From positions 186,001-250,000 of the forward strand of contig NZ_AZDS01000001.1 of assembly GCF_001434095.1 (NCBI RefSeq): a stretch of 64,000 nucleotides of DNA. Reading direction: 5' to 3'. This document shows positions 7,331-16,597 of this stretch, piece by piece. This stretch comes from Fructilactobacillus fructivorans (GTDB lineage: Bacteria; Bacillota; Bacilli; Lactobacillales; Lactobacillaceae). The first letter of the stretch is position 1. Every line of letters starts with the position of its first letter. A program made the translations under genes and the position numbers. Under the pieces are notes generated by a model that saw nothing but the letters and a program-made list of their open reading frames with translations, was not told the DNA's origin and searched no databases.

Positions 7331-9780
7331 CTATCAATTTGAGACTGTTTCAAAGCATCATGAGTAATCATAATTGGTGTTCCAATCATCTTAGTATCCA
7401 TCACGGGTGAACCATTAGATAAACGACCAGAAATTCCGTGATCACCGAGGATTACATCATGTGAAGTCATATGATCAGTATAAACTTTGAGAGTTTCATC
7501 ATTAGATTCAATCTTAATAAAATCGGCTAATAGATTACTTTTGGTCTTAAATTCTTTAAGGACTTTAATTCCCTTACGAGCCCTGCTCGTTACTGGAATA
7601 TCAGACACTTTCATCTTTTTAAAATTACCATTTTGAAAGATAAGTGCTATCTCAGAATTGTCATCTACAAACTGCATATTAATCACGTGGTCGTCATCAT
7701 CAAGACTGATAGCTTTAACTCCAGTGGTTCGTGGTCCACTTAGAGAAACTTCTTGCAAATCATATCTAAGTGCTAATCCCATTTCCGTCATTAGTAGAAC
7801 ACTTCCAGGGTCTTCAGTTCGATTATATGAAACGTCTACTACTCTTGACAAAGGACCCTTTAATTTTTCATAGACCGCGGCTCGACTTTTGTAAGTCCTA
7901 CTAGGAAGTAATTTACTAAACTCAGTTCGCTTAATGTGACCTCCACTGGTAGTAATGACGAATTCTCCATCTTGTTTTAGATCGGGGAATGCATAAACAT
8001 CAATAATTTTCTCATTTGAATCTAGGCCATTCATTCTGGAAATATGCTCTCCAGTATCTTTCCACTTAGTATCTTCAACCTCATAAACTCGACGATAAAT
8101 CATGTTCCCCTTATCAGTGAACATAAACAGCGAATCACGCGTGTTTAATTCATTTAGGTAAACGGCATGGTCATCCTCTTTTAAGCCGTTATCGGTGATC
8201 TCAGACGCGTTAAACGAGCGAAGACTACTTCGTTTCAGATACCCATCGTTACTGACTAGTACCATCACGTTTTCATCTGGAAGAGTCACTTCTTCACTGA
8301 CTTCCAAATTTTGAATCTTATCCTCGATCTTAGTCCGGCGCTTATTACGATAACACCTTGCAATATCACGTAATTCCTTTCTAAGAACAGAATCCAACTC
8401 ATCAGGATTAGCTAAAACTGCTTCATATTCGGCAATTTTAGCCGCTAAATCTGCATTTTCCTTCTTTAATTCGGTCACATCAGTATTAGTTAAACGATAA
8501 AGTTGTAAAGCTACAATTGCGTCTGCTTGTTTCTCGGAAAAATCATATTCAGCAACTAAATTGTCACGTGCATTCTTCTTGTCGTTACTGGCACGAATGG
8601 TCTTGATGACTTGATCAAGAATTGATAATGCCTTAATTAAACCCAAAACAATATGTTGTCTAGCATTGGCTTTATCTAGGTTAAATTTAGTCCGTTTGGC
8701 AATTACATCACGTTGATAGTCCAAATATGCAACCAGAATTTCTTTTAGAGAAAGGCGTTTAGGAGCCATATTGCTAATAGCAACTACATTAAAATTGTAT
8801 GAAACTTGAAGGTCAGTATTTTTAAATAAATAATTTAAAACACTAGTACTATCTACGTCTCGTTTTAATTCAATTGCAATGGTCAATCCCTCACGATCAG
8901 ACTCATCACGTACTTCAGCAATTCCATCTACTTTTTTGTTAATTCGGACTTCATCAATTTGTTTAACTAATTGAGCTTTATTTACTTCATAAGGGATTTC
9001 AGTTACTTTAATCATTTGCTTATTTCCACGCAATGATTCAATCGAGGTTTTGGACCGAATCATGATACGTCCTTTACCGGTTTCGTAAGCTTGTTTAATT
9101 CCATCTAATCCCTGAATAATTCCACCAGTTGGAAAATCAGGGCCTTTTACATACTTCATCAAGTTTTTTAAAGTGGCATCGGGATGTTTTTGCAAGTAGA
9201 TTAATGCATCAATCACTTCACCAAGATTGTGTGGTGGAATTTCGGTCGCATATCCAGCAGAAATCCCAGTTGCCCCATTTACCAATAAATTGGGAAATCG
9301 TGATGGAAGTACAACAGGCTCATATTCTGTATCATCAAAATTTAGAATCCAATCAACGGTATCTTTATCGATATCACGAAGCATTTCATCTGAAATCTTA
9401 CTTAGACGTGCCTCAGTATAACGCATTGCTGCAGGTGGATCTCCATCCATAGAACCATTATTTCCGTGCATTTCAATTAATGGTTCCCTTAATTTCCAAT
9501 CCTGACTCATTCGAACCATAGCTTCATAAATTGAACTATCACCATGGGGATGAAAATTACCCATTACGTTACCCACTGATTTTGCTGCTTTTCTGAAACC
9601 TTTAGATGAAGTATTCCCATCTTTATTCATAGCGTACAAAATTCTTCTTTGCACGGGTTTTAATCCGTCGCGAACATCTGGTAAAGCTCGTTCTTGAATA
9701 ATTGATTTGGAATAACGGCTAAATCGTTCGTCCATAACTTCTGAAAGAGTTAAATCTTTAATTTTTGATCTATGTGCCAT
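7321..9780 (-). CDS. parC: DNA topoisomerase IV subunit A
   Basis: ParC is the DNA-cleaving subunit of topoisomerase IV, which decatenates daughter chromosomes. The 5Y-CAP domain has catalytic Tyr121 in AAMRYTEARL. The quinolone-determining region reads HPHGDSSIYEAMVRM at about residues 77-91, with Ser82 and the acidic Glu86, so no resistance change is apparent. A coiled-coil region (about 360-490) and a six-bladed C-terminal domain of DNA-wrapping repeats follow. The C-terminal domain lacks a GyrA box, supporting ParC rather than GyrA, as does the ParE neighbour 15 bases upstream. At 819 residues it is normal. Confidence 0.96.
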   Translation of the reverse strand: MAHRSKIKDLTLSEVMDERFSRYSKSIIQERALPDVRDGLKPVQRRILYAMNKDGNTSSKGFRKAAKSVGNVMGNFHPHGDSSIYEAMVRMSQDWKLREPLIEMHGNNGSMDGDPPAAMRYTEARLSKISDEMLRDIDKDTVDWILNFDDTEYEPVVLPSRFPNLLVNGATGISAGYATEIPPHNLGEVIDALIYLQKHPDATLKNLMKYVKGPDFPTGGIIQGLDGIKQAYETGKGRIMIRSKTSIESLRGNKQMIKVTEIPYEVNKAQLVKQIDEVRINKKVDGIAEVRDESDREGLTIAIELKRDVDSTSVLNYLFKNTDLQVSYNFNVVAISNMAPKRLSLKEILVAYLDYQRDVIAKRTKFNLDKANARQHIVLGLIKALSILDQVIKTIRASNDKKNARDNLVAEYDFSEKQADAIVALQLYRLTNTDVTELKKENADLAAKIAEYEAVLANPDELDSVLRKELRDIARCYRNKRRTKIEDKIQNLEVSEEVTLPDENVMVLVSNDGYLKRSSLRSFNASEITDNGLKEDDHAVYLNELNTRDSLFMFTDKGNMIYRRVYEVEDTKWKDTGEHISRMNGLDSNEKIIDVYAFPDLKQDGEFVITTSGGHIKRTEFSKLLPSRTYKSRAAVYEKLKGPLSRVVDVSYNRTEDPGSVLLMTEMGLALRYDLQEVSLSGPRTTGVKAISLDDDDHVINMQFVDDNSEIALIFQNGNFKKMKVSDIPVTSRARKGIKVLKEFKTKSNLLADFIKIESNDETLKVYTDHMTSHDVILGDHGISGRLSNGSPVMDTKMIGTPIMITHDALKQSQIDSLL

Positions 9781-9795
9781 TTCATCACCTCCAAA

Positions 9796-11757
9796 CTAAT
9801 TTTTTTCCGTATTATCCAAAATACTTCCGTCTTCTTCAAGGTTAAATTGGACATTGCTTTCAATCCATTTTCGACGTGGTTCAACCTTGTTACCCATTAG
9901 AGTAGAAACCTGTCGTTCTGCATCAGCCGCATCATCAATTCTTACTCTAATCAGGGTTCGTTTGGCAGGGTCCATTGTTGTTTCCCATAACTGGTCCGCA
10001 TTCATTTCACCAAGACCCTTAAAACGTTGTAACGAATAGCCCGATCTGAAATCTTTAATATCTTGATCTCGCTCTTCGTTAGTCCAAGCATATTCTACTT
10101 TCGCTCTTTTGCCTTTTCCATGTTGCAATTTATAAAGTGGTGGTAAGGCAATGTATACTTTGCCAGCTTCAATCATAGGACGCATGTACTTATAAAAAAA
10201 AGTTAGTAGCAAGATTTGGATATGAGCACCGTCATCATCAGCATCAGTCATGATAATAATCTTGTCATAATTGGATTCGTCAATCTTAAAGTCCACTCCT
10301 ACACCAGCGCCAACCGTGTAGATGATCGTACTAATCTCTTCATTTTTCATAATATCAGGAAGCTTAGCACGTTCTGTGTTTAAAACTTTTCCTCGCAATG
10401 GTAGGATGGCTTGATGCTTACGGTCTCGGCCTTGTTTAGCTGATCCACCGGCGGAGTCACCCTCAACCAAAAATAGTTCGTTTTCACTTGTATCCTTAGA
10501 TTGAGCTGGGGTTAACTTTCCAGAAAGTAAACGTTCTCTTTTCTTTCTTTTTTTACCATGGCGACTTTCTTCTCGTGCTTTTTTAGCAGCTTCACGTGCA
10601 GTTCGAGCATTGGTAGCTTTCTTAATTAATGTGTTAGCAAAATCACTATTTTCCATTAAATAATACAATAACTGTTCAGAAACCACGTTATCTACGACAG
10701 ATCGAGCTACTGGTGTTCCCAATTTTTCCTTGGTTTGTCCCTCAAATTGAAGTAATTCTTCTGGAACTTTTAGTGCTACTATCGCAGTTAAACCTTCTCG
10801 AACATCATTACCTTCGAGATTTTTATCTTTATCTTTTAATAAGCCCACTTTTCTTGCATATTCATTAAAGGACTTGGTCCAAGCACTTCTAAAGCCAGCT
10901 TCATGACTCCCACCGTCTTTTGTGCGAACGTTATTAACAAATGAAAGCATATTTTCAGTGTAACCATCGTTGTATTGAGCAGCTACTTCAACTTCAATGC
11001 CGTCTTTTTTACCATCAAAATACATAACTTTTCCAAGAGTGCTCTTACCCTCGTTTAAATAATCAACAAACTCTTTGATTCCATCTTTAAATTGAAATTC
11101 ATCTTCGCGAATTTTTCCTGGTCGTTCATCTTTGAGAGTAATTTTAACGCCCTTCAGCAAAAAGGCAGACTCACGAAGCTGTTCTGCCAAAATGTCGTAA
11201 TTGTAAGTTGTAGTAGTGAAAATGTCTGGATCAGGTTTAAATGTGACAGTCGTTCCGGTGTGTTTACTTGTTTTACCAAGTTTTTTTAAGGTTCCAACTG
11301 GTTTCCCACCATCAGCAAAATCTTCCTGATAAAGCTGACCATTACGCACAATTTGAACGGTTAAATGAGTTGAAAGTGCATTAACAACACTTGAACCAAC
11401 CCCATGAAGACCACCAGAGGTCTTGTATCCTCCTTGTCCAAACTTTCCACCAGCATGAAGAACCGTTAAAATTACTTCTGGAGTTGGTTTCCCAGAAGAA
11501 TGCATTCCCGTTGGCATTCCACGTCCGTGGTCAACAACGGTAATGCTATCATCTTCATGAATGGTGACGTTAATTTCATCACCATATCCAGCGAGTGCTT
11601 CATCAACTGCATTATCTACGATTTCGTATACTAAATGGTGTAGTCCTTTCGAGTCAGTCGAACCTATGTACATACCAGGTCGTTTTCTAACTGCTTCTAA
11701 ACCATGTAAGACTTGAATTGAAGAGGCATCATATTCTTGTTTTTTTGCCTGTGTCAT
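9796..11757 (-). CDS. parE: DNA topoisomerase IV subunit B
   Basis: ParE is the ATPase subunit of topoisomerase IV. The GHKL ATP-binding domain shows VDNAVDEALAGYGD (about residues 47-60), DHGRGMPTGMH and the GLHGVGSSVVNALS lid. The TOPRIM domain follows with VEGDSAGGSAKQGRDRKHQA near residue 432 and the Mg-binding DADDDGAH near residue 510. At 653 residues it is typical of ParE. The ATG is preceded by AAGGAG. It heads the parE-parC unit and is divergent from plsY, with about 160 bases for the two promoters. Confidence 0.97.
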   Translation of the reverse strand: MTQAKKQEYDASSIQVLHGLEAVRKRPGMYIGSTDSKGLHHLVYEIVDNAVDEALAGYGDEINVTIHEDDSITVVDHGRGMPTGMHSSGKPTPEVILTVLHAGGKFGQGGYKTSGGLHGVGSSVVNALSTHLTVQIVRNGQLYQEDFADGGKPVGTLKKLGKTSKHTGTTVTFKPDPDIFTTTTYNYDILAEQLRESAFLLKGVKITLKDERPGKIREDEFQFKDGIKEFVDYLNEGKSTLGKVMYFDGKKDGIEVEVAAQYNDGYTENMLSFVNNVRTKDGGSHEAGFRSAWTKSFNEYARKVGLLKDKDKNLEGNDVREGLTAIVALKVPEELLQFEGQTKEKLGTPVARSVVDNVVSEQLLYYLMENSDFANTLIKKATNARTAREAAKKAREESRHGKKRKKRERLLSGKLTPAQSKDTSENELFLVEGDSAGGSAKQGRDRKHQAILPLRGKVLNTERAKLPDIMKNEEISTIIYTVGAGVGVDFKIDESNYDKIIIMTDADDDGAHIQILLLTFFYKYMRPMIEAGKVYIALPPLYKLQHGKGKRAKVEYAWTNEERDQDIKDFRSGYSLQRFKGLGEMNADQLWETTMDPAKRTLIRVRIDDAADAERQVSTLMGNKVEPRRKWIESNVQFNLEEDGSILDNTEKN

Positions 11758-11876
11758 TAGGAAAGACTCCTTCTTTTAATCATCGTTTTTAATAATAACC
11801 TATTTAAACTTGATTGGAAAGACGTTTCAAAGTCCACCACAATCTTTCAAACTAAATTTTAAAATGATCTTTTTAA

Positions 11877-11885
11877 TGCTAAAAT
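11877..11885 (+). promoter_or_regulatory. Extended -10 promoter of plsY
   Basis: TGC followed by TAAAAT (11880-11885) lies about 40 bases before the plsY start, in the divergent parE-plsY gap. The -35 is not convincing. Confidence 0.4.
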
Positions 11886-11925
11886 AAAACTTTGTGAGCA
11901 TATATTAATAAATATGGAGGAAGAT

Positions 11926-12573
11926 ATGGTTAAATTTATTATTCTCCTGATCTTGGCCTACTTACTCGGCTCAATTCCAAACGGAATTTGGATCGGTAAA
12001 ATATTTTTTCATATCGATATTAGACGACATGGCTCCAAAAACATTGGAGCCACTAACACTTATCGAGTACTAGGATGGTTTGCTGGAACAATCGTGATGG
12101 TTCTAGACATTGCTAAAGGTGCCATTGCTACATGGCTGCCAATGCAATTTGGCATCCATTCTTGGTATCCATTAATTTTCGGCCTAGCAGCAATTTTAGG
12201 TCATACTTACTCTATCTTTGATCATTTTCGTGGTGGAAAAGCAGTTGCTACCAGTGCTGGAATGTTATGGGCGTATAATTTCGTGTTTTTCTGTATTGCA
12301 GCAGGTACCTGGGTTACTTGTATCTTTGTTACTAGTATGGTAAGCCTTGCTAGTATGCTTGGATTTACTATTATCGTAATTGCATCGTTTTTCGAGCACG
12401 ATCCCGCCCTTACGATTTTAGCAATCTGTCTGACCATCTTCACCTTCTATCGACATCGTAATAATATTATTAAAATTATTCATGGAAACGAAAATCTGGT
12501 ACCCTTTGGACTTTACTATTGGTATCTGAAGTACATCAAAAAAACAATTCATCCTAAACAACAGCATAAATAA
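11926..12573 (+). CDS. plsY: Acyl-phosphate:glycerol-3-phosphate acyltransferase PlsY
   Basis: PlsY is the membrane enzyme that makes lysophosphatidic acid from acyl phosphate and glycerol-3-phosphate, the first step of phospholipid synthesis. The three cytoplasmic active-site loops are visible: GSIPNG near residue 15, GSKNIGATNTYRVLG near 38-52 and GHTYSIFDHFRGGKAVATS near 90-108. Five or so hydrophobic helices surround them. An ATG at 11914 overlaps the GGAGG ribosome site, so the ATG at 11926 is chosen (215 residues). The pairing of plsY with divergent parE-parC is common in Firmicutes. Confidence 0.95.
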   Translation: MVKFIILLILAYLLGSIPNGIWIGKIFFHIDIRRHGSKNIGATNTYRVLGWFAGTIVMVLDIAKGAIATWLPMQFGIHSWYPLIFGLAAILGHTYSIFDHFRGGKAVATSAGMLWAYNFVFFCIAAGTWVTCIFVTSMVSLASMLGFTIIVIASFFEHDPALTILAICLTIFTFYRHRNNIIKIIHGNENLVPFGLYYWYLKYIKKTIHPKQQHK

Positions 12574-12604
12574 GGGACACTCTCTGAGCGTCCCTTATTT
12601 TTTC
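12571..12604. terminator. Bidirectional terminator between plsY and the mutarotase gene
   Basis: AAGGGAC pairs with GTCCCTT around an inner CTC/GAG stem and is followed by a T-run. It lies between two convergent genes. Confidence 0.85.
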
Positions 12605-12610
12605 TTTTGA

Positions 12611-13495
12611 TTAGAAGAAGGTAATATCAAAATTAGCATTTAAACTTTCATCAGGATCAAGTTTACTAATATCAGCTTTGTCCTTTAAAAATCCGGTACT
12701 TTCTTCTTCATCAGCAATTCCCCACCATGGTTCTAAACATACGAATGGGGCTTCTTTAGGATAAGTTGACCAAATGCCAATGTATTTGCAATCGTAAGCA
12801 GTAAGAGCCACCCCATGATCTGTGACATCAGATTGAAGCATAACGGTTGTTTGTTCATTATCGGAAACATCTAGTACTTTGGCATCATGTTTAAACAAAT
12901 CTCGTTTTAATTGAAGTGGATTATCTAAAGTCTTTTCAACGGGATGTTTGATGTTACTGTATCCATTTTGATCAATTCTTACGATTTTGTAATCATGTTT
13001 AGGAGCCACTGAAACCGAATAATCATCAAACGTTTCGCGCTTAGGAAAGAGTGGAACGTTAAATCCTGGATGGGCTCCCAATGAAAAGTACATTGGATCA
13101 GGATTAATATTTTCTACCACCATTTCAACTGCAATTGTATGTTCATCTAACTCATAATGAATGGATAAGTTAAAGTTAAAGGGATAAATTTTTCTAGTTG
13201 CCGCATTGGAATGCAACATGAAATTAACCTCAGTTTTATTATGAGATTCGATTTCAAACTCACTATCTCTAGCAAATCCATGTTGATACATATGATAACT
13301 ATTCCCATCATAAATGTAATCATCATCTTGAAGTCGCCCAACAATTGGAAACAATATTGGTGCATGGCGCTTCCAGTATTCTTTATTAGCACCCCAAATG
13401 TATTCAGTTCCTTTTTGATCCTTAACAGATACAATTTCTGCACCCTTTTGGTTAATTTTAACCGTCAAGTAATCATTTTTTAACGTAACTGGCAA
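12611..13495 (-). CDS. Aldose 1-epimerase family protein (LacX-like)
   Basis: The protein has the galactose mutarotase-like beta-sandwich of the LacX/YihR group. Supporting motifs are APILFPIVGRL near residue 45, the HGFARD histidine segment near residue 72, LGAHPGFNVP near residue 142 and the C-terminal CLEPWWGIADEE with its likely catalytic glutamate. At 294 residues it is normal for the LacX subgroup. The start codon is TTG, preceded by GAGGG at suitable spacing. It lies downstream of hslU but is not functionally linked to it. The exact sugar is unknown. Confidence 0.85.
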   Translation of the reverse strand: MPVTLKNDYLTVKINQKGAEIVSVKDQKGTEYIWGANKEYWKRHAPILFPIVGRLQDDDYIYDGNSYHMYQHGFARDSEFEIESHNKTEVNFMLHSNAATRKIYPFNFNLSIHYELDEHTIAVEMVVENINPDPMYFSLGAHPGFNVPLFPKRETFDDYSVSVAPKHDYKIVRIDQNGYSNIKHPVEKTLDNPLQLKRDLFKHDAKVLDVSDNEQTTVMLQSDVTDHGVALTAYDCKYIGIWSTYPKEAPFVCLEPWWGIADEEESTGFLKDKADISKLDPDESLNANFDITFF

Positions 13496-13549
13496 TCTAA
13501 TCCCTCACTTTCCTTATACCTAGTACTTCGTACTTCACAAATTTCAAAC

Positions 13550-15004
13550 CTACAAAATATAACGGGCTACATTTTCATCAGCAGCTAAATTACCGACTTT
13601 ATCTTCTACGTACTTCTGATTAATGGTAATGTCACCCATATGCATATCAGGACCTTCATACAAAATATCTTCGAGTAATTTTTCTAGAATGGTATGAAGT
13701 CTTCTAGCACCTATATTATCAGTATCATGGTTAACAGAGTAGGCAATATCAGCAATTTTTTCAATTGCTTCTTTAGTAAAGGTAACTTTAATGTTATCAG
13801 TACCGATTAAAGCTACATATTGCTTAATCAATGCATCACTAGGTTCAGTTAAAATTTTAACAAAATCATCTTTACTTAAGTCATTTAATTCAACTCGAAT
13901 TGGAAAACGACCTTGAAGTTCGGGAATTAGGTCAGATGGATTACTATCAGCGAAAGCACCAGAGCCAATGAACAAGATATGATTAGTATTGATGACACCA
14001 TATTTTGTATTTACATTAACTCCTTCGACAATTGGTAAAATATCCCGTTGAACACCTTCTCTGGAAACTTCACCACGTGTTTGCTTATTTCCACCAGTAA
14101 GTTTATCAATTTCATCAATAAAGATAATTCCGGTATTTTCCGCACGTTTAATTGCAGCTCCATTAACCTTAGCGTCATCGATTAAAGTCTCAGATTCTTG
14201 ATTAATCAAAGCTTCACGCGCTTCCTTTAACGGTAAAACTCGCTCAACTTGCTTTTTTGGTAACATGTTTTTCAATCCTTGCAAGTTAATTCCCATTTGT
14301 TCCATTTTACTGTTATCAGCGTTTAATGCGGCTGAGGGATCATCAATTGAGATTTTAACTTCTTGATCTTCTAGCTCACCATTTTCAATTTGAGCCAAAA
14401 TTCGACTAGAATCATCTTTAATCTTATCTTTTTCGTTTTGATCCATGAAAGGATCCTTTTCGTTCAGCCATGATAAATCCATCGGTTTCCCTTTTTTGAA
14501 GGCCTTATTGAGCTCCTTGACGGTGTCTTGGAGTTTTTTATCATTATTGGACTTTTCTTGAGCATCATCAACATGATTTTCTTCACGTGAAATAATTTCA
14601 GCTAAATCTTGGTTGGCCTTCTTTTCTGCCTCACGTCGAACATTTTTAAATTGGATCTTCTTTTCCATTTGAACTGAATTTTCAACTAAATCTCGAACCA
14701 TTGAATTAACATCACCACCAACGTATCCAACCTCAGTAAATTTAGTTGCTTCTACCTTAACAAAAGGTGCATCCACAATTTTAGCAAGTCTTCGTGCAAT
14801 TTCTGTTTTACCAACTCCAGTTGGACCAATCATTAAAAGATTTTTAGGAGTAATATCTTCCTGCATCTGCGGATCTAGTTGGAGCCGACGGTAGCGATTA
14901 CGTAAGGCAATTGAAACTGACTTTTTGGCTTCATCTTGTCCTACAATGTAATTATCTAATTGTGAAACAATTTCTTTGGGTGTCATTTGTTCTTCTTGTG
15001 TCAT
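13550..15004 (-). CDS. hslU: ATP-dependent protease ATPase subunit HslU (ClpY)
   Basis: HslU is the AAA+ unfoldase that feeds proteins to the HslV peptidase. The Walker A motif GPTGVGKT spans residues 60-67, the pore loop is in TKFTEVGYVGGDV near residue 92, and Walker B is IIFIDEID near residue 294. Between these lies the charged I-domain (about residues 115-270). The sensor and arginine regions and the C-terminal ENVARYIL tail, which docks into HslV, are intact. At 484 residues it is slightly longer than average because of the I-domain. It follows hslV by 15 bases in a xerC-hslV-hslU unit. Confidence 0.97.
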   Translation of the reverse strand: MTQEEQMTPKEIVSQLDNYIVGQDEAKKSVSIALRNRYRRLQLDPQMQEDITPKNLLMIGPTGVGKTEIARRLAKIVDAPFVKVEATKFTEVGYVGGDVNSMVRDLVENSVQMEKKIQFKNVRREAEKKANQDLAEIISREENHVDDAQEKSNNDKKLQDTVKELNKAFKKGKPMDLSWLNEKDPFMDQNEKDKIKDDSSRILAQIENGELEDQEVKISIDDPSAALNADNSKMEQMGINLQGLKNMLPKKQVERVLPLKEAREALINQESETLIDDAKVNGAAIKRAENTGIIFIDEIDKLTGGNKQTRGEVSREGVQRDILPIVEGVNVNTKYGVINTNHILFIGSGAFADSNPSDLIPELQGRFPIRVELNDLSKDDFVKILTEPSDALIKQYVALIGTDNIKVTFTKEAIEKIADIAYSVNHDTDNIGARRLHTILEKLLEDILYEGPDMHMGDITINQKYVEDKVGNLAADENVARYIL

Positions 15005-15019
15005 TAATCATACCTCATT

Positions 15020-15562
15020 TTATAATTCTTCAGAAATTACGTTGTGATTAGTAAAAATATCGATATCTGCAGCAATGTTAATAGCAGCTTTCGCAATGTC
15101 TTCAGCTGACATTTCCGGTGCATAGTGTTTCATAGCTGTTGCTGCCGCTAACGCAAAATTACCACCAGATCCAATGGCTAGAATATCATCGTCGGGTTCA
15201 ATTACTTCACCAGAGCCAGATACTAACAATAAATTATCGTGATCGGCTACGATTAGCATTGCTTCAAGCTTTTGTAATTGTTGATCACCACGCCACTGTT
15301 GGGCTAATTTAACTGAAGCCCGCTTTAGGTTGCCACTATATTCTTTTAATTTTTGCTCAAACTTTTCTTCTAAATTGAAGGCGTCAGAGACACTGCCAGC
15401 AAATCCTACTCCAACTTTTCCATCGAAGATACGACGAATCTTGTGAGCAGTCCCTTTCATAATCACCTTTTCTCCCATAGTGACTTGACCATCACCTGCA
15501 AGAGCAACGTGACCATTATGCCTAATGGCACAAATTGTAGTAGCTTCAAACTTTACTGTCAT
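15020..15562 (-). CDS. hslV: ATP-dependent protease peptidase subunit HslV (ClpQ)
   Basis: HslV forms the dodecameric proteolytic core of HslUV. The conserved block [10 protein letters not shown] followed by [11 protein letters not shown] and the [10 protein letters not shown] segment identify it. The N-terminus is [10 protein letters not shown]: as in Bacillus ClpQ/CodW, a short extension precedes the TT pair. The nucleophile could therefore be Thr2 after methionine removal, or Thr8 after removal of a propeptide; sequence does not decide. Length 180 is normal. It lies between xerC and hslU on the same strand with gaps of 19 and 15 bases. Confidence 0.96.
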   Translation of the reverse strand: MTVKFEATTICAIRHNGHVALAGDGQVTMGEKVIMKGTAHKIRRIFDGKVGVGFAGSVSDAFNLEEKFEQKLKEYSGNLKRASVKLAQQWRGDQQLQKLEAMLIVADHDNLLLVSGSGEVIEPDDDILAIGSGGNFALAAATAMKHYAPEMSAEDIAKAAINIAADIDIFTNHNVISEEL

Positions 15563-15581
15563 AATTAATTCCTTTCACAAC

Positions 15582-16514
15582 TTAATCTGGATTGTCTTCA
15601 TCTGGACGCTTAAAGAACTTACTATAATTTTTAAGCAATCCTTCCTTAGTTACGTGGGTGTAAATTTGGGTGGTAGATAAATCAGAATGACCTAATAATT
15701 CCTGAACGGTCCTCAAATCAGCACCATTATTTAACATTTGAGTGGCAAATGTATGTCGCAACATATGGGGATGAATTGATCCATTCATGCCACTGTTTTT
15801 CATGATTTTATCCAAAACGTATTCAATCCCACGACTTGATAGTTGATCTCCATGCTGATTGATAAACAAAAAATCATGATCCTTATGATATTTATTCATA
15901 AGCGGGGTTCGACATACTTCTAAATATTTAAGAATTGAATTTTTGGCATACCGACCAAATGGGAGATAACGTTCTTTGTTCCCCTTTCCTAAAACTAGCA
16001 TGATCCGATTACCAAAATCAATATTACTTAAGGTTAAATTGGAACATTCACTGACACGCATTCCAGTTCCATATAGTACTTCAAGAATAGCGCTGTCACG
16101 CGTTGCCATTTGTTTATTAGGATTTTTACGAGCAGTTTTAAACAGAATATCCAATTCCTTCTGATAAAAAAATCTCGGCAAGTGTTTATTATGCTTTTTT
16201 ATATGAACATATTCAAATGGATTGTCTGAAACTAACTCATTATTTAATAAAAAATTGAAAAATGATCTTAATGACGAAATTTTTCTTGCAATAGTACTAT
16301 TTTCATCACCACGATCATGTAAACTACTCAAAAAAACTTCCACATCAAAATTATCAATTGCTTTAAAATCTTTTTGTTTTCCAGAATCCCTCAAAAAAGT
16401 ATTAAATTCTTCCACATCATCCTTATATGCCTTGGCGGTATCGTCCGAATATTGGCGTTCATTTATGATGTATTTGATAAATAGATTGATTAGGTCTTGG
16501 TTTTTTGTTTTCAT
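15582..16514 (-). CDS. xerC: Tyrosine recombinase XerC (CodV)
   Basis: XerC works with XerD at the dif site to resolve chromosome dimers. The SAM-like DNA-binding domain spans about residues 1-95, and the catalytic domain follows. All catalytic residues are visible: Arg153 (GMRVSE), a lysine in the GKGNKERYLP hairpin, His250 and Arg253 (HPHMLRHTF), His276 (LGHSDLS) and Tyr285 (QIYTH). Its position before hslV-hslU matches codV in Bacillus, supporting XerC over XerD. The start is an ATG after an A-rich, weak ribosome site. In Bacillus codY follows hslU; here it does not. Confidence 0.94.
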   Translation of the reverse strand: MKTKNQDLINLFIKYIINERQYSDDTAKAYKDDVEEFNTFLRDSGKQKDFKAIDNFDVEVFLSSLHDRGDENSTIARKISSLRSFFNFLLNNELVSDNPFEYVHIKKHNKHLPRFFYQKELDILFKTARKNPNKQMATRDSAILEVLYGTGMRVSECSNLTLSNIDFGNRIMLVLGKGNKERYLPFGRYAKNSILKYLEVCRTPLMNKYHKDHDFLFINQHGDQLSSRGIEYVLDKIMKNSGMNGSIHPHMLRHTFATQMLNNGADLRTVQELLGHSDLSTTQIYTHVTKEGLLKNYSKFFKRPDEDNPD

Positions 16515-16534
16515 TTTTTGTTTCTTTCTTTTGG

Positions 16535-16547
16535 GTTAAAGTAACTT
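16535..16547. repeat. Palindromic motif in the xerC leader
   Basis: The 13-mer GTTAAAGTAACTT also occurs at 26313-26325, in front of the degenerate Xer-like gene. It is 21-33 bases before the xerC start codon and forms an imperfect dyad (AAGTTA-N3-TAAC on the xerC strand). It may be a shared operator, or a coincidence. Confidence 0.3.
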
Positions 16548-16564
16548 TTTACATTTTACCTTGT

Positions 16565-16590
16565 AAATAAAACCGTTCCGAAGAACAGTT
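16565..16590 (-). terminator. Terminator after topA with UUCG tetraloop
   Basis: On the minus strand AAC-GTTC-ttcg-GAAC-GTT is followed by a T-rich tract, a few bases after the topA stop. The TTCG loop is a particularly stable type. Confidence 0.75.
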
Positions 16591-16597
16591 AATTTAA

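Noticed and set aside
9129-9452. Plus-strand open frame of 107 codons opposite parC
   Set aside because: It is an antisense shadow of conserved parC coding sequence, without a promoter or ribosome site.
7540-9560. Quinolone-resistance change in ParC
   Set aside because: The Ser82 and acidic Glu86 positions are both wild-type-like, since E. coli ParC also has Glu at this position.
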